The position numbers were made by a program, and so were the translations under genes. Of a stretch of DNA of 64,000 bases, positions 51,471-61,063 are shown one piece after another (positions within the stretch are counted from its first letter, which is position 1; every line of letters starts with the position of its first letter). The notes under the pieces were generated by a model. The model was not told the DNA's origin. It saw nothing but the letters and a program-made list of their open reading frames with translations, and did not search any database. Source of the stretch: Cryobacterium sp. M96 (GTDB lineage Bacteria > Actinomycetota > Actinomycetes > Actinomycetales > Microbacteriaceae); assembly GCF_002929845.1 (NCBI RefSeq), contig NZ_PJJS01000044.1:43416-107415 (forward strand). The letters are read 5' to 3'.

Positions 51471-52478
51471 TCAGTCCTGGTTGCTGAACACCGCGTCAAA
51501 CGAAGTCGACGCTGGCGTCCAGAGTAGTGCCCGAATGAAAGCGAGCGCTTCCGGGGCACCGCGAAGTCGGTCCATACCGGAGTCCTCCCATTCGATGGAG
51601 ATGGGACCGGTATAGCCGATCGTGTTCAGGGCGCGGAAACTGGCTTCCCAATCCACGCTGCCGTGACCCGCCGAGACGAAGTCCCATGAGCGTTTCGGGT
51701 CGCCCCACGGTAAATGCGATGAAAGCCGCCCGCGACGGCCGTCCTTCGGCAGCAAAGTGGTGTCCTTGCAATCCACGTGATAAATCCGATCGGCAAAGTT
51801 ATGTATGAACGCCGCAGGGTCGATGTCCTGCCACATCAAATGTGAAGGGTCCCAGTTCAGGCCAAACGCCGGACGGTGTCCGATGGCTTCGAGCGTCTTC
51901 TCCGTCGTATACCAGTCGTAGGCAATTTCGCTTGGGTGAACTTCAAGGGCAAACCGCACACCATTGTCATCAAAGACATCCATAATCGGATTCCATCGGT
52001 CCGCGAAATCTTCATAACCCGCCTCGATGACATGCTCCGGTACCGGCGGGAACATGGCAACGTACGGCCATATTTTTGAGCCCGTAAAACCCACCACGGT
52101 GTCGACGCCAAGCCTGCGAGCGGCGATGCCGGTGAGTTTGAGCTCCTGGGCGGCGCGCTGGCGAACGCCCTCGGCTTCACCGTCTCCCCATACTCGCGAA
52201 CCAACGATGGCATGATGGCGAAAATCGATGGGATCATCGCAGACGGCCTGGCCCTTGAGATGGTTCGAAATTGCAAAGAGTTTGAGGTTGTGGCGCTTGA
52301 GAATATCGCGGCGTTCCTGAAGGTAGGCATCATCTTCTGCGGCACGCCATACGTCGAGGTGTTCGCCTGAACAGGCGATTTCCAGGCCGTCGTAGCCCCA
52401 CTCGGCTGCATACTTCGCGACCTGCTCAAGCGGCAGGTCGGCCCACTGACCGGTGAAAAGGGTGACGGGTCGAGACAT
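51471..52478 (-). CDS. Sugar phosphate isomerase/epimerase-type TIM-barrel enzyme
   Basis: The protein has 335 residues. The AP-endonuclease-2-like TIM barrel shows the metal-ligand strand motifs [29 protein letters not shown] and ISIEWEDSG near the C-terminus. ATG 52478 follows GGAGGAACAC. It is the last gene of a seven-gene operon with an importer, two Gfo/Idh/MocA oxidoreductases and a second TIM-barrel gene. In the levoglucosan pathway two such enzymes catalyse elimination and hydration of 3-keto-levoglucosan; this gene is a candidate for one of them. Direct substrate evidence is absent. Confidence 0.85.
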   Translation of the reverse strand: MSRPVTLFTGQWADLPLEQVAKYAAEWGYDGLEIACSGEHLDVWRAAEDDAYLQERRDILKRHNLKLFAISNHLKGQAVCDDPIDFRHHAIVGSRVWGDGEAEGVRQRAAQELKLTGIAARRLGVDTVVGFTGSKIWPYVAMFPPVPEHVIEAGYEDFADRWNPIMDVFDDNGVRFALEVHPSEIAYDWYTTEKTLEAIGHRPAFGLNWDPSHLMWQDIDPAAFIHNFADRIYHVDCKDTTLLPKDGRRGRLSSHLPWGDPKRSWDFVSAGHGSVDWEASFRALNTIGYTGPISIEWEDSGMDRLRGAPEALAFIRALLWTPASTSFDAVFSNQD

Positions 52479-52506
52479 GTGTTCCTCCTTCGTGGTCAGT
52501 ATGAAT

Positions 52507-53646
52507 CTACTGAGTTAGGGCTGCGTCGAGGACGCTGAGGCTGTTGTTCGTCACAGCAGTAGTTCCGTCAGTAGGACCCACGACGTCGACCCATCGGCCG
52601 GACTGTGCGGAAGTCAACACTGCATCTGTGATGATCGCAGCCCGTAAACCGTCGACAAACGTGGGAAGGCCATCGACATTCTGGTCCTGAAATGAAGCAT
52701 AGGCATCCGCTGTAAAAGCGTTGAAAGCATCTTGATATCCCTTCGGATGCCCGGCAGGAAGATGTGCAAGACGCTGGGACGACAGGGCGGACAGCTCTGC
52801 GGAGCCAGAGTAGATTGTGCTTTCACTACTCTGGTTCGAAGCCGTGAACTTTCCCGGGTGCTCCTGGTTCCATCGGTATGATTCCAGTTCCCCATCAAAG
52901 GAAAAGTGGAGCCGGTTCTTGCGCCCATGGGTAATCTGACTGGCGATGAGCGTGCCGGATGCGCCGCGATCTGTCTCAAACAAGATGGATGCGGCATCTT
53001 CGGTCGACCCGCGTTCAGGATGTGATCGCGAGAGCGCTGAGACGAGTCTGGTGATGCGGTGCCCTGTCACGAACTCCATCAGGTCGCACCAATGAACGCC
53101 GATGTCAGCAAAGGCACGCGATGAGCCGCCGACCTTCTCATCGACCCGCCAGTTTGTGGTTGTGGGCAGTGCGAGCCAATCCTGGAGATACGAGCCGTGG
53201 AGCAGGTGCATCTCTCCGGCCGAACCGTGTGAGATGCGCGACCGAATTTCACGAACCGCAGGGTAATAACGGTAGATGAACGGAACGGCAGTCGGTGTTC
53301 CAGAGATCCTGGCGCGGCTCACCAGGTCTTCCGCGTCTGACACCCGCGTCGCCAACGGTTTCTCGCACACGACAGGTTTTCCGGCTAGAAGAGCCAGCCC
53401 TGCCTGCTCAGAATGAAACGCATTCGGTGTGCAGACATGAATGACATCCACCGCATCGGACTCGATCAAGGCGCGGGCGTTTGGAGCGATACCGTGGATA
53501 CCCAACCGAGCCGCAGCGCGAGCGGAGCTGTCGGGCGAAGAGCTCGCGATCAGTACAACCTCGGAGCCGGCTGCCCGGATTGCCCGGGCATGTACTTCTG
53601 CCATGAAACCACCGCCGAGGATACCGGCTCGGAGTCGGGGCTGCAT
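52507..53646 (-). CDS. Gfo/Idh/MocA-family oxidoreductase
   Basis: The protein has 379 residues. The Rossmann NAD(P) fingerprint [12 protein letters not shown] is at 8-19 and the catalytic lysine in CEKPLA (Lys96). The C-terminal alpha-beta domain is complete. It starts one base inside the end of the permease gene. Its neighbours suggest a second sugar dehydrogenase or a reductase of a keto sugar. In the levoglucosan pathway the fourth step is a reduction by such an enzyme (LgdC); the match here is inferred from gene content. Confidence 0.85.
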   Translation of the reverse strand: MQPRLRAGILGGGFMAEVHARAIRAAGSEVVLIASSSPDSSARAAARLGIHGIAPNARALIESDAVDVIHVCTPNAFHSEQAGLALLAGKPVVCEKPLATRVSDAEDLVSRARISGTPTAVPFIYRYYPAVREIRSRISHGSAGEMHLLHGSYLQDWLALPTTTNWRVDEKVGGSSRAFADIGVHWCDLMEFVTGHRITRLVSALSRSHPERGSTEDAASILFETDRGASGTLIASQITHGRKNRLHFSFDGELESYRWNQEHPGKFTASNQSSESTIYSGSAELSALSSQRLAHLPAGHPKGYQDAFNAFTADAYASFQDQNVDGLPTFVDGLRAAIITDAVLTSAQSGRWVDVVGPTDGTTAVTNNSLSVLDAALTQ

Positions 53647-54620
53647 CAGCTTGAGGCCTTTTTGCTCGACAGGGCGACGGCGACAATGATGATGGCGCCA
53701 CGAACGACCTGCTGCTGACTCACTTCAAGGCCGGCGAGGATCAAACCGTTGTTGACCAGGCCGATGAAAAGCGCACCGAAGAGTGATCCAATGATTGCAC
53801 CGCGGCCGCCGAAGAGGGACGTTCCCCCAAGAATCACAGCAGCGATGACTGAGAGTTCATCACCGGTTCCCCACTGGAAGCGTCCAGACTGAAGTCGACC
53901 CGCGTAGAGCATGCCTGCGATGGCGGCCACGAGCCCGGAGAGGAGTAAAACGTAGAATTTGATCCGGGCGGTGTTGACTCCAGTAAACATGGCTGCCTGA
54001 GTATTCCCACCCGTAGCCCGAACTTGGCGGCCGAATTTCGTCTTGTTCATGACGACCGCGCCAATGGCCACAACGACCACGGCCCAAATCAGAAGGGACG
54101 GAATCGCGCCGACATTACCGCCACCGAAGATCTGGATGAACGTGGCATCGGCGATCGGCACCGGTGCAGAAGCCGTGATCCAGCGAGCCACGCCCACAAT
54201 GAGACCGAGCATTCCCAAGGTCACGAGAAAAGACGGGACCTTGAGCCATGCCACGAGTCCGCCGTTGACAGCACCGACAACGAGTCCGACCAGGAGGCCG
54301 GCGAGAATGCCCGGTACCAGTCCATAGGAAGACACGGCCAGGGCAGAAACCACGGAGGACAGACCCGCGACAGACCCGATACTGAGGTCGATTTCGGCGG
54401 TGGCGATCACGAATGTCATGGCCACGGCCATGATCGAAATGGTGGCCGTCTGGCGCGCAATGTTCAGGAGGTTGTTGGCACTCGTGAAACCGCTGTCGCC
54501 CAGGAGTATGGCGAAGAGGATAAACACCACTACAAAACCGACGTAAATAATGTTCTGACGCCAGTCAAAGCGCTGAACAATTCGAAAACTGCGGGTCATT
54601 TGCGTAGTCAGCGTAGACAT
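53646..54620 (-). CDS. ABC sugar transporter permease, RbsC type
   Basis: The protein has 324 residues and about nine membrane segments. It belongs to the BPD_transp_2 group of ribose/xylose/inositol importers, with the blocks AEIDLSIGSVAGLSSV and AVILGGTSLFGGRG. It abuts the ATPase gene without a gap and overlaps the oxidoreductase gene by one base. With the ATPase and the binding lipoprotein it forms one complete importer. Confidence 0.9.
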   Translation of the reverse strand: MSTLTTQMTRSFRIVQRFDWRQNIIYVGFVVVFILFAILLGDSGFTSANNLLNIARQTATISIMAVAMTFVIATAEIDLSIGSVAGLSSVVSALAVSSYGLVPGILAGLLVGLVVGAVNGGLVAWLKVPSFLVTLGMLGLIVGVARWITASAPVPIADATFIQIFGGGNVGAIPSLLIWAVVVVAIGAVVMNKTKFGRQVRATGGNTQAAMFTGVNTARIKFYVLLLSGLVAAIAGMLYAGRLQSGRFQWGTGDELSVIAAVILGGTSLFGGRGAIIGSLFGALFIGLVNNGLILAGLEVSQQQVVRGAIIIVAVALSSKKASS

Positions 54621-56129
54621 TTATGCTCCTTGCACAGCGAGTTGAAGGAATTCTTCAGATGGGATCTCGGCCCGCGAAAGATCGCGAACCACTTCGCCAT
54701 CTCGGAGAACGAGGATGCGGTCGCTCACCGATAGCAGTTCCGGAAGTTCGGACGAAATGATGATGACGGCCTTGCCGTCGTCGGCAATCTGGCGAACCAT
54801 AGCCAAGATCTCCTTCTTGGTACCGATGTCTACGCCAGCCGTGGGCTCATCCATCATGAGGATGTCTGGATCAGTGCCGAGCCATTTTCCGATCACGACC
54901 TTCTGCTGGTTTCCACCTGAGAGCCTCGAGACATCCATTGTTTGGTCGGCGACCTTGATGGAAAACTTGCCAATGATCTCTTGTGCTCGTATGGCTATCT
55001 TGGAGGAACGCAGGAGCGGACCACTCTTGAGTTCGTCGAGAAGAGGAAGGGTGATGTTTTCCTGCACGGAGTGCTCAAGCACCAGACCCTGAGCTCGGCG
55101 ATCTTCGGGGATGAGTGCGAGCCCGAGGGAGATCGCGTGCCCTGGATTGCGAATGGATACGGTCTGTCCGTTGATCGTGATGGTTCCAGCGGAGGCCCGA
55201 TCGATTCCGAACAACGTGTTCACGAGTTCCGTGCGACCGCTGCCCATGAGACCTGCCAGACCGAGAATTTCTCCGCGGTGCAAGTCGAAAGTGACATTTG
55301 ACAGACGTTTGCCGGAAGCCAAACCGGTCACGGTCATCACGGCATCCGTGCTGATCTTCACGCTGCGGTCTTCGTAGGCCATGATTCCGGACATTTCTCG
55401 TCCAACAATGGCCGCGACAATCTGCGCCGGAGAGACATCGGAGAGTTTTGCGGTCAGAGCTTTCTTGCCGTCACGAAGCACGGTGATGCGATCGGCAACC
55501 CGGTAAACCTCATCCATGCGGTGTGAAATGTAAATGATGGAGATTCCACGGGCCTGGAGTCGCTCGATGAGTTCGAAGAGCGCATTCGTCTCGTGCTTGG
55601 CCAGCGATGCCGTGGGCTCATCCATGATGAGCACACGGGCGTTCTGGGCCAAAGCTTTGGCGATTTCGGTGAGCTGCCAGAGCGCCGTGGGCAGATTCTC
55701 GAGCAGGCTCGTGACGTCGACGCTGACACCCATGTCCACGAAAATGGCATGCGCTTTCTCACGGGCGAGTGAATCATTGATGAGACCGAATTTGCCCATG
55801 GGTTCAGCCGTCAGGAAGACGTTCTCCCAGACGGTGAGGGTGGGGATGAGGCTGAACTCCTGAAAAACCATACCGATGCCTGCAGCCCGCGCAGCGAAGG
55901 TGTCGGTCAAGGAGACTGTCTCACCCGCAACCCTCACCTCGCCGCTGTCACGCTGATACACGCCCTGCAGTATCTTCATGAGAGTCGACTTGCCCGCACC
56001 ATTTTCACCAGCGAGAGCGTGCACTTCACCAGTGACCAGTTCAAAATCGACCTCGCGAAGAACAGGAACTCCGGTGAAGGCCTTGGTGATGCCGGACATC
56101 TCAACTGCGAGCACAGGAGTCGTGGACAT
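54621..56129 (-). CDS. ABC sugar transporter ATPase, RbsA type
   Basis: The protein has 502 residues with two fused nucleotide-binding domains. The first has Walker A GENGAGKST (41-49) and the DEPTASL Walker B region. The second has the degenerate P-loop LMGSGRTEL, the signature LSGGNQQKVVIGKWL and DEPTAGVDIG. This is the CUT2 sugar type. It is followed after 5 bases by the larger oxidoreductase gene on its 5' side and directly by the permease gene on the 3' side. Confidence 0.92.
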   Translation of the reverse strand: MSTTPVLAVEMSGITKAFTGVPVLREVDFELVTGEVHALAGENGAGKSTLMKILQGVYQRDSGEVRVAGETVSLTDTFAARAAGIGMVFQEFSLIPTLTVWENVFLTAEPMGKFGLINDSLAREKAHAIFVDMGVSVDVTSLLENLPTALWQLTEIAKALAQNARVLIMDEPTASLAKHETNALFELIERLQARGISIIYISHRMDEVYRVADRITVLRDGKKALTAKLSDVSPAQIVAAIVGREMSGIMAYEDRSVKISTDAVMTVTGLASGKRLSNVTFDLHRGEILGLAGLMGSGRTELVNTLFGIDRASAGTITINGQTVSIRNPGHAISLGLALIPEDRRAQGLVLEHSVQENITLPLLDELKSGPLLRSSKIAIRAQEIIGKFSIKVADQTMDVSRLSGGNQQKVVIGKWLGTDPDILMMDEPTAGVDIGTKKEILAMVRQIADDGKAVIIISSELPELLSVSDRILVLRDGEVVRDLSRAEIPSEEFLQLAVQGA

Positions 56130-56134
56130 CTGGT

Positions 56135-57325
56135 TTATTCGACCCTTCCGGTCTCGCGGTTGAGCTGAGGAACCTTAACCCACTGCCCGGACGCTGCCGA
56201 GCTGAGAATGGCGTGATCGACCAAAGCAACCTGGTAGCCATCGCCGAAGTCGGGGCGAACAGGGTCACCACCTGCAATAGCGGTGAAGAGGTCATGGGCT
56301 TCGATGATCTTCGTTTCGCCATAACCGATACCCAACGCAGGGATGGGCCACAGATTGGCGCCATTGGGGTGGTTGGGGCCGGTGTATACCGTGCGGAATC
56401 CGCGACGATCGTTTTCATCGCTCTTGAAACAGACCTGAAGTTCGTCCCTGTTCTCGTAGTTGAAGACGATGGACCCCTCCGAACCATGGATTTCGAGGGT
56501 GATGAAGTTGTTGCGACCCCAGGCATTACGCGTTGCTTCTACGGAACCGATGGCTCCGCTGGCGAACTTCACAAGCGACAAGACCTCGTCTTCTACATCA
56601 ACGGATCCCATTGGTCCGCCATCGGTTTTGGAATTCCCGAGCGAGTCGGCACCAGCCTGCTGCAAGGGGCGTTCCGTGATGATGTTGGCCGTCAGACTGC
56701 TCACTTCGGTGATCTCACCTGCGAGGTAACGAGCCATGTCAAGCACGTGGGTCAGGATGTCGCCCACAGCGCCTGAACCGGCAATTGACTTCTTGAAACG
56801 CCACGACAGGGGAGAGTTTGGGTCGGCCGACCAGTCCTGTAAGTACGTCGCACGAAGGTTCAGGATGCGCCCAATGGCGCCTTCGTCAATATATCGTTTC
56901 GCCAGAGCGACAGCGGGGGTTCGGCGGTAGTTGAAGGCCACCATGTGGACGCGATCGCTTCCGCGCGAGGCTTCGTACATTCTCTCTGATTCTTCCACTG
57001 TGCGGGCCAGTGGCTTCTCGCAGATGACGTGCTTACCGGCTTCGAGAGCGGCGATGGCGATCTCCGCGTGAAGATTATTAGGGGTTGCGATGTCAACGAG
57101 GTCAATCTCCGGGTCATCGATGATGGAGCGCCAGTCACTTGTGGACTTCTGAAAACCGAAGCGCGCCGCAGCGTCTGAAGCCAGGTCATCCGTGGCCTCC
57201 GCGATGCTGTGTTTGACCGGCATGATGTCGGTGGGCCAGTAAAACATGGGGACAGCCGAATAAGCCAGCGAGTGGGCCTTGCCCATGAATCCGCCGCCGA
57301 TGAGGCCAACATTGATTCTCTTCAT
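56135..57325 (-). CDS. Gfo/Idh/MocA oxidoreductase, levoglucosan-dehydrogenase-like
   Basis: The protein has 396 residues. The Rossmann motif VGLIGGGFMGKAH lies at 6-18 and the catalytic lysine in CEKPLART (Lys104). The blocks LQDWSADPNSPLSWRF and VEATRNAWGRNN match my recollection of levoglucosan dehydrogenase from Pseudarthrobacter, the NAD-dependent enzyme that oxidises C3 of 1,6-anhydroglucose. Exact identity is not computed. ATG 57325 has A/T-rich leader bases and weak ribosome signal. A palindromic 8-mer AAAGCTTT is at 57351-57358. Alternative: another 3-dehydrogenase of sugars or inositol. Confidence 0.75.
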   Translation of the reverse strand: MKRINVGLIGGGFMGKAHSLAYSAVPMFYWPTDIMPVKHSIAEATDDLASDAAARFGFQKSTSDWRSIIDDPEIDLVDIATPNNLHAEIAIAALEAGKHVICEKPLARTVEESERMYEASRGSDRVHMVAFNYRRTPAVALAKRYIDEGAIGRILNLRATYLQDWSADPNSPLSWRFKKSIAGSGAVGDILTHVLDMARYLAGEITEVSSLTANIITERPLQQAGADSLGNSKTDGGPMGSVDVEDEVLSLVKFASGAIGSVEATRNAWGRNNFITLEIHGSEGSIVFNYENRDELQVCFKSDENDRRGFRTVYTGPNHPNGANLWPIPALGIGYGETKIIEAHDLFTAIAGGDPVRPDFGDGYQVALVDHAILSSAASGQWVKVPQLNRETGRVE

Positions 57326-57460
57326 TGTGAATTCCTTGTCGTTTTAGGCGAAAGCTTTGGAAAGGCTGCAACCTAGCTGTTTCTGGCAAAGCGTGAAGTC
57401 CGTGGGGCCGGCAGCAAAAGATGAAATGTCTGCTGCCGGTCCCACGGTTGGAAGTGCGTT

Positions 57461-58618
57461 TTATTTCGTGTAAGCGCTCGAGATCGAATCAGGTGCTTCG
57501 ACCTGGTAAACCGTCTTCCACGATTCGAGGACGTTCTCGTGCGTCACCGGGAGGGCGCCGAGGGCAACGAAGTTCGGAATGTCTGCCTTGCCGATGAGTG
57601 CCGCTGCGCCAAGACGAGCCTCCGCTACACCCTGGTCATAGGGGCGCTGAGCGCCCAGGCCTACGATGAGCTCGTCCTTGGCCAGAGCAATAGCAACGTT
57701 GGTTCCGAGGTCTTCGGTTGCAATCTTCAGGTCCGGGCGACCGGACTCACGGGCAGCGGCCATGATGCCTTCGGCAGGAACGTCCCAAACTCCCCAGATT
57801 CCGGCGAGGTTCGGGTACTTGGTCAGCAAGGCGGTGGTGGCTGCCTGCGCGTCGCCAGCGAAGTCGGGGCCGCCGATACCCTTCTCTTCAACAATGGTGA
57901 TGCCGGGGTACAAGGCAATCGTTTCTTTGAAACCCTCGTAGCGCTGTGCTGTCACGAAGAACTCCGCGTCGTGGAAGACGAGACCGATCTCGCCTTGGCC
58001 GCCGAGAGCTTTGGCCAAAAGGTGAGCTGATACGACACCGTTGCCTTTATTGTCGGCGGAGACAACCGAAACGTAATCCTTGCCGCCGACAAAACCAGCA
58101 GGAACGTTGTCCATGAAGACGAGCTTCACGCCGGCGTCGCGAGCCTGTGCGTACGCGGAAGCGGTTGCCACCGGGTCGGTGGGAATAGACACGATCAGGT
58201 CGGGTTTCAACGCGAGTACGGTCTCCAGGTCAGAGACCTGCTGCTCGGGTTTGAAGTTGGCGTCTGTCACTGCAACGACTTCCATGCCCAGGCGAGTGAA
58301 TTCTGACTCGAGCCCTTCCACCTGTGCAGTGGACCAGTCGTTTCCGGCGTAGTGCATAACAATCGCGACCTTGAAGTTTCCGGTCTTGACCTTGGCAACT
58401 TCGTCATCGGTCAGCGTCGTTGCATCGAAACCCGCGGGTTTTTCGCCGTTCGGACCAACACTCAACACCTGTCCTGACAATTCGGACAGTGCCGCGTCTA
58501 CCTGCGCCGACACATCAGCGTTTTCACTGCTCGCGGTTCCGGTGGCTGCTGTTGAGCATGCTCCAAGACCAAGCATCAACGCTGTGCCGAGGGCAAGCGC
58601 TGCAATTGATTTCTTCAT
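57461..58618 (-). CDS. ABC sugar transporter, RbsB-type binding lipoprotein
   Basis: The protein has 385 residues. A signal ends in the lipobox LGAC with cysteine 21. A periplasmic-binding-protein type 1 domain follows (FKVAIVMHYAGNDWS near the first strand, and a ribose-binding-like hinge). It binds a monosaccharide-like ligand outside the cell. It lies 52 bases after the first TIM-barrel gene and 135 bases ahead of the oxidoreductase gene in the transcript direction. Confidence 0.9.
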   Translation of the reverse strand: MKKSIAALALGTALMLGLGACSTAATGTASSENADVSAQVDAALSELSGQVLSVGPNGEKPAGFDATTLTDDEVAKVKTGNFKVAIVMHYAGNDWSTAQVEGLESEFTRLGMEVVAVTDANFKPEQQVSDLETVLALKPDLIVSIPTDPVATASAYAQARDAGVKLVFMDNVPAGFVGGKDYVSVVSADNKGNGVVSAHLLAKALGGQGEIGLVFHDAEFFVTAQRYEGFKETIALYPGITIVEEKGIGGPDFAGDAQAATTALLTKYPNLAGIWGVWDVPAEGIMAAARESGRPDLKIATEDLGTNVAIALAKDELIVGLGAQRPYDQGVAEARLGAAALIGKADIPNFVALGALPVTHENVLESWKTVYQVEAPDSISSAYTK

Positions 58619-58670
58619 TGAAATAGCTTTCTTTTTGTGGGAGAGGGGGGATTAGTCTCGAAGCGTGTTG

Positions 58671-59492
58671 CTAGTGGGCAAGAACGTCATCGAGGTACCG
58701 CTTACTGATGACGGCGGCGTCGGTGGGGTCGCCATCGTATGAATCCAGTTCGACCATGAGCCAGCTGTCGTAGCCAGCTGATCGAACTGCTGCAATCACG
58801 CCAGGAATATCGATGTCTCCCTGTCCAAGGGGAAGAAAATCACCGGTGGCGTATTTGTAGTCCTTGAGGTGTACGTGGGCCAAACGCTCGGCGTATTTTT
58901 CGATCAGTTCAACCGGATTTCCGCCACCAGCAGTCAGGTGGGCGGTATCGGGACAGAACTTGATTGTGGACAGACCCATCAGCCGTTCGAGGGCGTCCGG
59001 CCCCTCAACGATGGTTCCGAGGTGAGGATGGTAGGTGCAGTCCAGACCAAAGGAGGCGGCGATCTCCACAACCTGGTCAAGGGCACGACCCAGCTTGGCC
59101 ATATCGTCTGGCTGCTCGCCTCGAGCGCGCTTGGCGCCACCGCCCACAACCAGCCTGGTGGCGCCGAACTCCGAGGCGAGCTTGGCCGACTGGGAGATTT
59201 TGTGAAGCTCATCTTCGAGGATGTCGTCATAAATGAAGTTGGCGCCGGTGTAGACGGCAACGAGCTCAAGCTTGGCCTTCTTGAAAGCATCAATCAGCAC
59301 GTCTGGCCGATCGGCATATTCGGCGAGATCTCCGTCGAACACCTCTGTCCCCTGATAACCAGCGGATGAGATGTCCGAGATCGCTTCGAGGGTATCGCCG
59401 TTCGCACGATAAAAGAGGTCTTTCACAGCCGTGACGCCGGAGGGATGCCCGACGACCCCGCCCCATGTAATGGTCGAGTAGCCAATCTTCAT
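58671..59492 (-). CDS. Sugar phosphate isomerase/epimerase-type TIM-barrel enzyme, first operon gene
   Basis: The protein has 273 residues from ATG 59492 after GAAAGGCAC; the longer frame to 59543 has no signal. The barrel shows EVFDGDL, VAVYTGANFIYDD, YHPHLGTIVEG, FCPDTAHLTAG, VHLKDYKY and MVELDSYDGDP, that is metal-ligand positions of the AP-endonuclease-2 fold (IolE-like). In levoglucosan or inositol pathways it would be a dehydratase or isomerase. The 14-base palindrome AGTAAAGCTTTACT sits 17 bases upstream of the start. It is the first gene of the operon and is divergent from the ROK regulator. Confidence 0.85.
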   Translation of the reverse strand: MKIGYSTITWGGVVGHPSGVTAVKDLFYRANGDTLEAISDISSAGYQGTEVFDGDLAEYADRPDVLIDAFKKAKLELVAVYTGANFIYDDILEDELHKISQSAKLASEFGATRLVVGGGAKRARGEQPDDMAKLGRALDQVVEIAASFGLDCTYHPHLGTIVEGPDALERLMGLSTIKFCPDTAHLTAGGGNPVELIEKYAERLAHVHLKDYKYATGDFLPLGQGDIDIPGVIAAVRSAGYDSWLMVELDSYDGDPTDAAVISKRYLDDVLAH

Positions 59493-59508
59493 CGATGTGC
59501 CTTTCATA

Positions 59509-59522
59509 AGTAAAGCTTTACT
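59509..59522. promoter_or_regulatory. Perfect 14-base palindrome at the operon leader
   Basis: AGTAAAGCTTTACT is symmetric without a spacer and lies just upstream of the first operon gene. Its form is like LacI-family operators, which usually have a central C-G pair. No LacI gene is in the window. The inner AAAGCTTT recurs at 57351-57358 ahead of the oxidoreductase gene. Confidence 0.5.
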
Positions 59523-59618
59523 GCCCTGTGGCATTGATCTCATGGTGATTCTGTGTGTGGATCGATAATGACAGTGAACAATGGTCTTCTGTCGAAAATC
59601 AACATTACGTTACCTACC

Positions 59619-59642
59619 TGTTATCAACTACTGTCGATAACA
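59619..59642. promoter_or_regulatory. Dyad between the operon and its ROK regulator
   Basis: TGTTATC (59619-59625) and GATAACA (59636-59642) form a dyad around 10 bases in the divergent A/T-rich gap. It is the best candidate site for the ROK regulator. Confidence 0.45.
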
Positions 59643-59690
59643 ACCAGATCAGGGGCAGATCGTTGCGTCCGGCGCCAGTAAAATTCGGGG

Positions 59691-60905
59691 ATGGCTGAGA
59701 TTCAAATCAAATTCAACGGCTTCAGTGCCGCAGCCCTTTTTCAGCTCCTACGAGATGGGCAGCCACGAACAAAGGCCGAATTGGTGACAATGACGGGCTT
59801 GGCTCGATCGACTATCCAGCTCCGCATCGACACTTTGCTTGATCTGGGCCTCATTGCACCTGTCAATGATGCCGTTTCTACCGGTGGTCGACCCTCAGCC
59901 CAAGTAGCCCTCAACCCCAAAGCCCGTGTGATTGCGGCCGTGGACTTTGGGGCAACGCAAGCGAGCCTGGCTCTGACAGATCTGGCAGGCGAGATCCTCG
60001 GCCGAACATCGTCAAAAATCATCATTGCGGATGGTCCTGAAACATGCCTCGGCTGGATGGTTAGGACAATTCGCTCAGAACTCGCATCTCTCCGCCTCAA
60101 AGAAGCGGATCTGATCGCCATCGGAATCGGTCTCCCCGGCCCCGTCGAGCACTCTACCGGGCGCCCTTCGAACCCACCGATCATGCCAGGGTGGGATGAC
60201 TTCGATGTACCTGGCTTCGTCAACCACCATCTCACAGCGACCGTCCTTGTCGATAACGACGTGAATATCATGGCGCTCGGAGAGCAGAAGTTCGCCTGGC
60301 CCGACATGGAGAACATCATCTTTCTGAAGGCGTCCACGGGGATCGGCTCCGGAATTATCAGCAGCGGCGTACTCCAACGGGGAGCCGAAGGTATCGCAGG
60401 AGATATCGGGCACGTGCAAATCGCCCGCGGTCAGAACGTGCCCTGTCGCTGCGGCAACAGCGGTTGTTTGGAGGCTATGGCCGCTGGACCAGCGTTGGCT
60501 CAGCGACTAGCCCTCGCCGGAGTCGAATACAACGGCAAGTCCATCGCTGTTCTCAGCGACGTGGTGGCCGCCACAAAGGCTGGCGAATTGGCCGCCATTC
60601 AGGCAGTTCGACAGGCGGGCCGCGATATCGGCGAAGTCCTCACCACCTGCGTCAGCGTCCTGAATCCCTCCATCATCTCGATCGGGGGTTCCCTCGCCTT
60701 CGCCGGCGACCATCTTCTTGCCGGCGTTCGCGAAGTTGTCTATTCGCGCACGATGCCGCTGGCCACGGAACATCTCATCGTGGCACAATCTCGAGCCGGT
60801 GCCGACGCCGGCATTATCGGAGCCAGCGTCATGGCAATCGACTTCGCCCTCTCGTCCGCGAGCATTGACGCGATGGCGGCCGCGCTGGAGTCTGCAAACA
60901 AATAG
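59691..60905 (+). CDS. ROK-family transcriptional regulator of the sugar operon
   Basis: The protein has 404 residues. The winged-helix part (LVTMTGLARSTIQLRIDTLLDLG) covers about 25-75. The ROK sugar-binding domain has the phosphate-loop-like STGIGSG and the zinc site CRCGNSGCLEA after GDIGHV. It is divergent from the seven-gene sugar operon, so it probably represses it and itself. No Shine-Dalgarno is near ATG 59691. TAAAAT at 59679-59684 lies 7 bases upstream, so a leaderless message is likely, as for the ROK gene at 14277. Confidence 0.9.
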   Translation: MAEIQIKFNGFSAAALFQLLRDGQPRTKAELVTMTGLARSTIQLRIDTLLDLGLIAPVNDAVSTGGRPSAQVALNPKARVIAAVDFGATQASLALTDLAGEILGRTSSKIIIADGPETCLGWMVRTIRSELASLRLKEADLIAIGIGLPGPVEHSTGRPSNPPIMPGWDDFDVPGFVNHHLTATVLVDNDVNIMALGEQKFAWPDMENIIFLKASTGIGSGIISSGVLQRGAEGIAGDIGHVQIARGQNVPCRCGNSGCLEAMAAGPALAQRLALAGVEYNGKSIAVLSDVVAATKAGELAAIQAVRQAGRDIGEVLTTCVSVLNPSIISIGGSLAFAGDHLLAGVREVVYSRTMPLATEHLIVAQSRAGADAGIIGASVMAIDFALSSASIDAMAAALESANK

Positions 60906-61063
60906 CGGGCACTTCGGCAGGCAGTTCTTACCAGGAGCGGTCACTGCGAGAAGATCACCGGCGCGCTGCCGATGAATTGCACAACCTGGTAGGACGTGAC
61001 CATGGAAATCCACTTGCAGATGCACGACGCATGGATCTGGATCGTTCTTGGCCATCGACCTAG
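60906..61063. other. Spacer before the IS481 relic
   Basis: No gene, hairpin or regulatory site is evident. Confidence 0.4.

Noticed and set aside
57351..57358. AAAGCTTT as a second operator
   Set aside because: An 8-base palindrome is expected by chance within a window of this size, so it is not listed as a site of its own.
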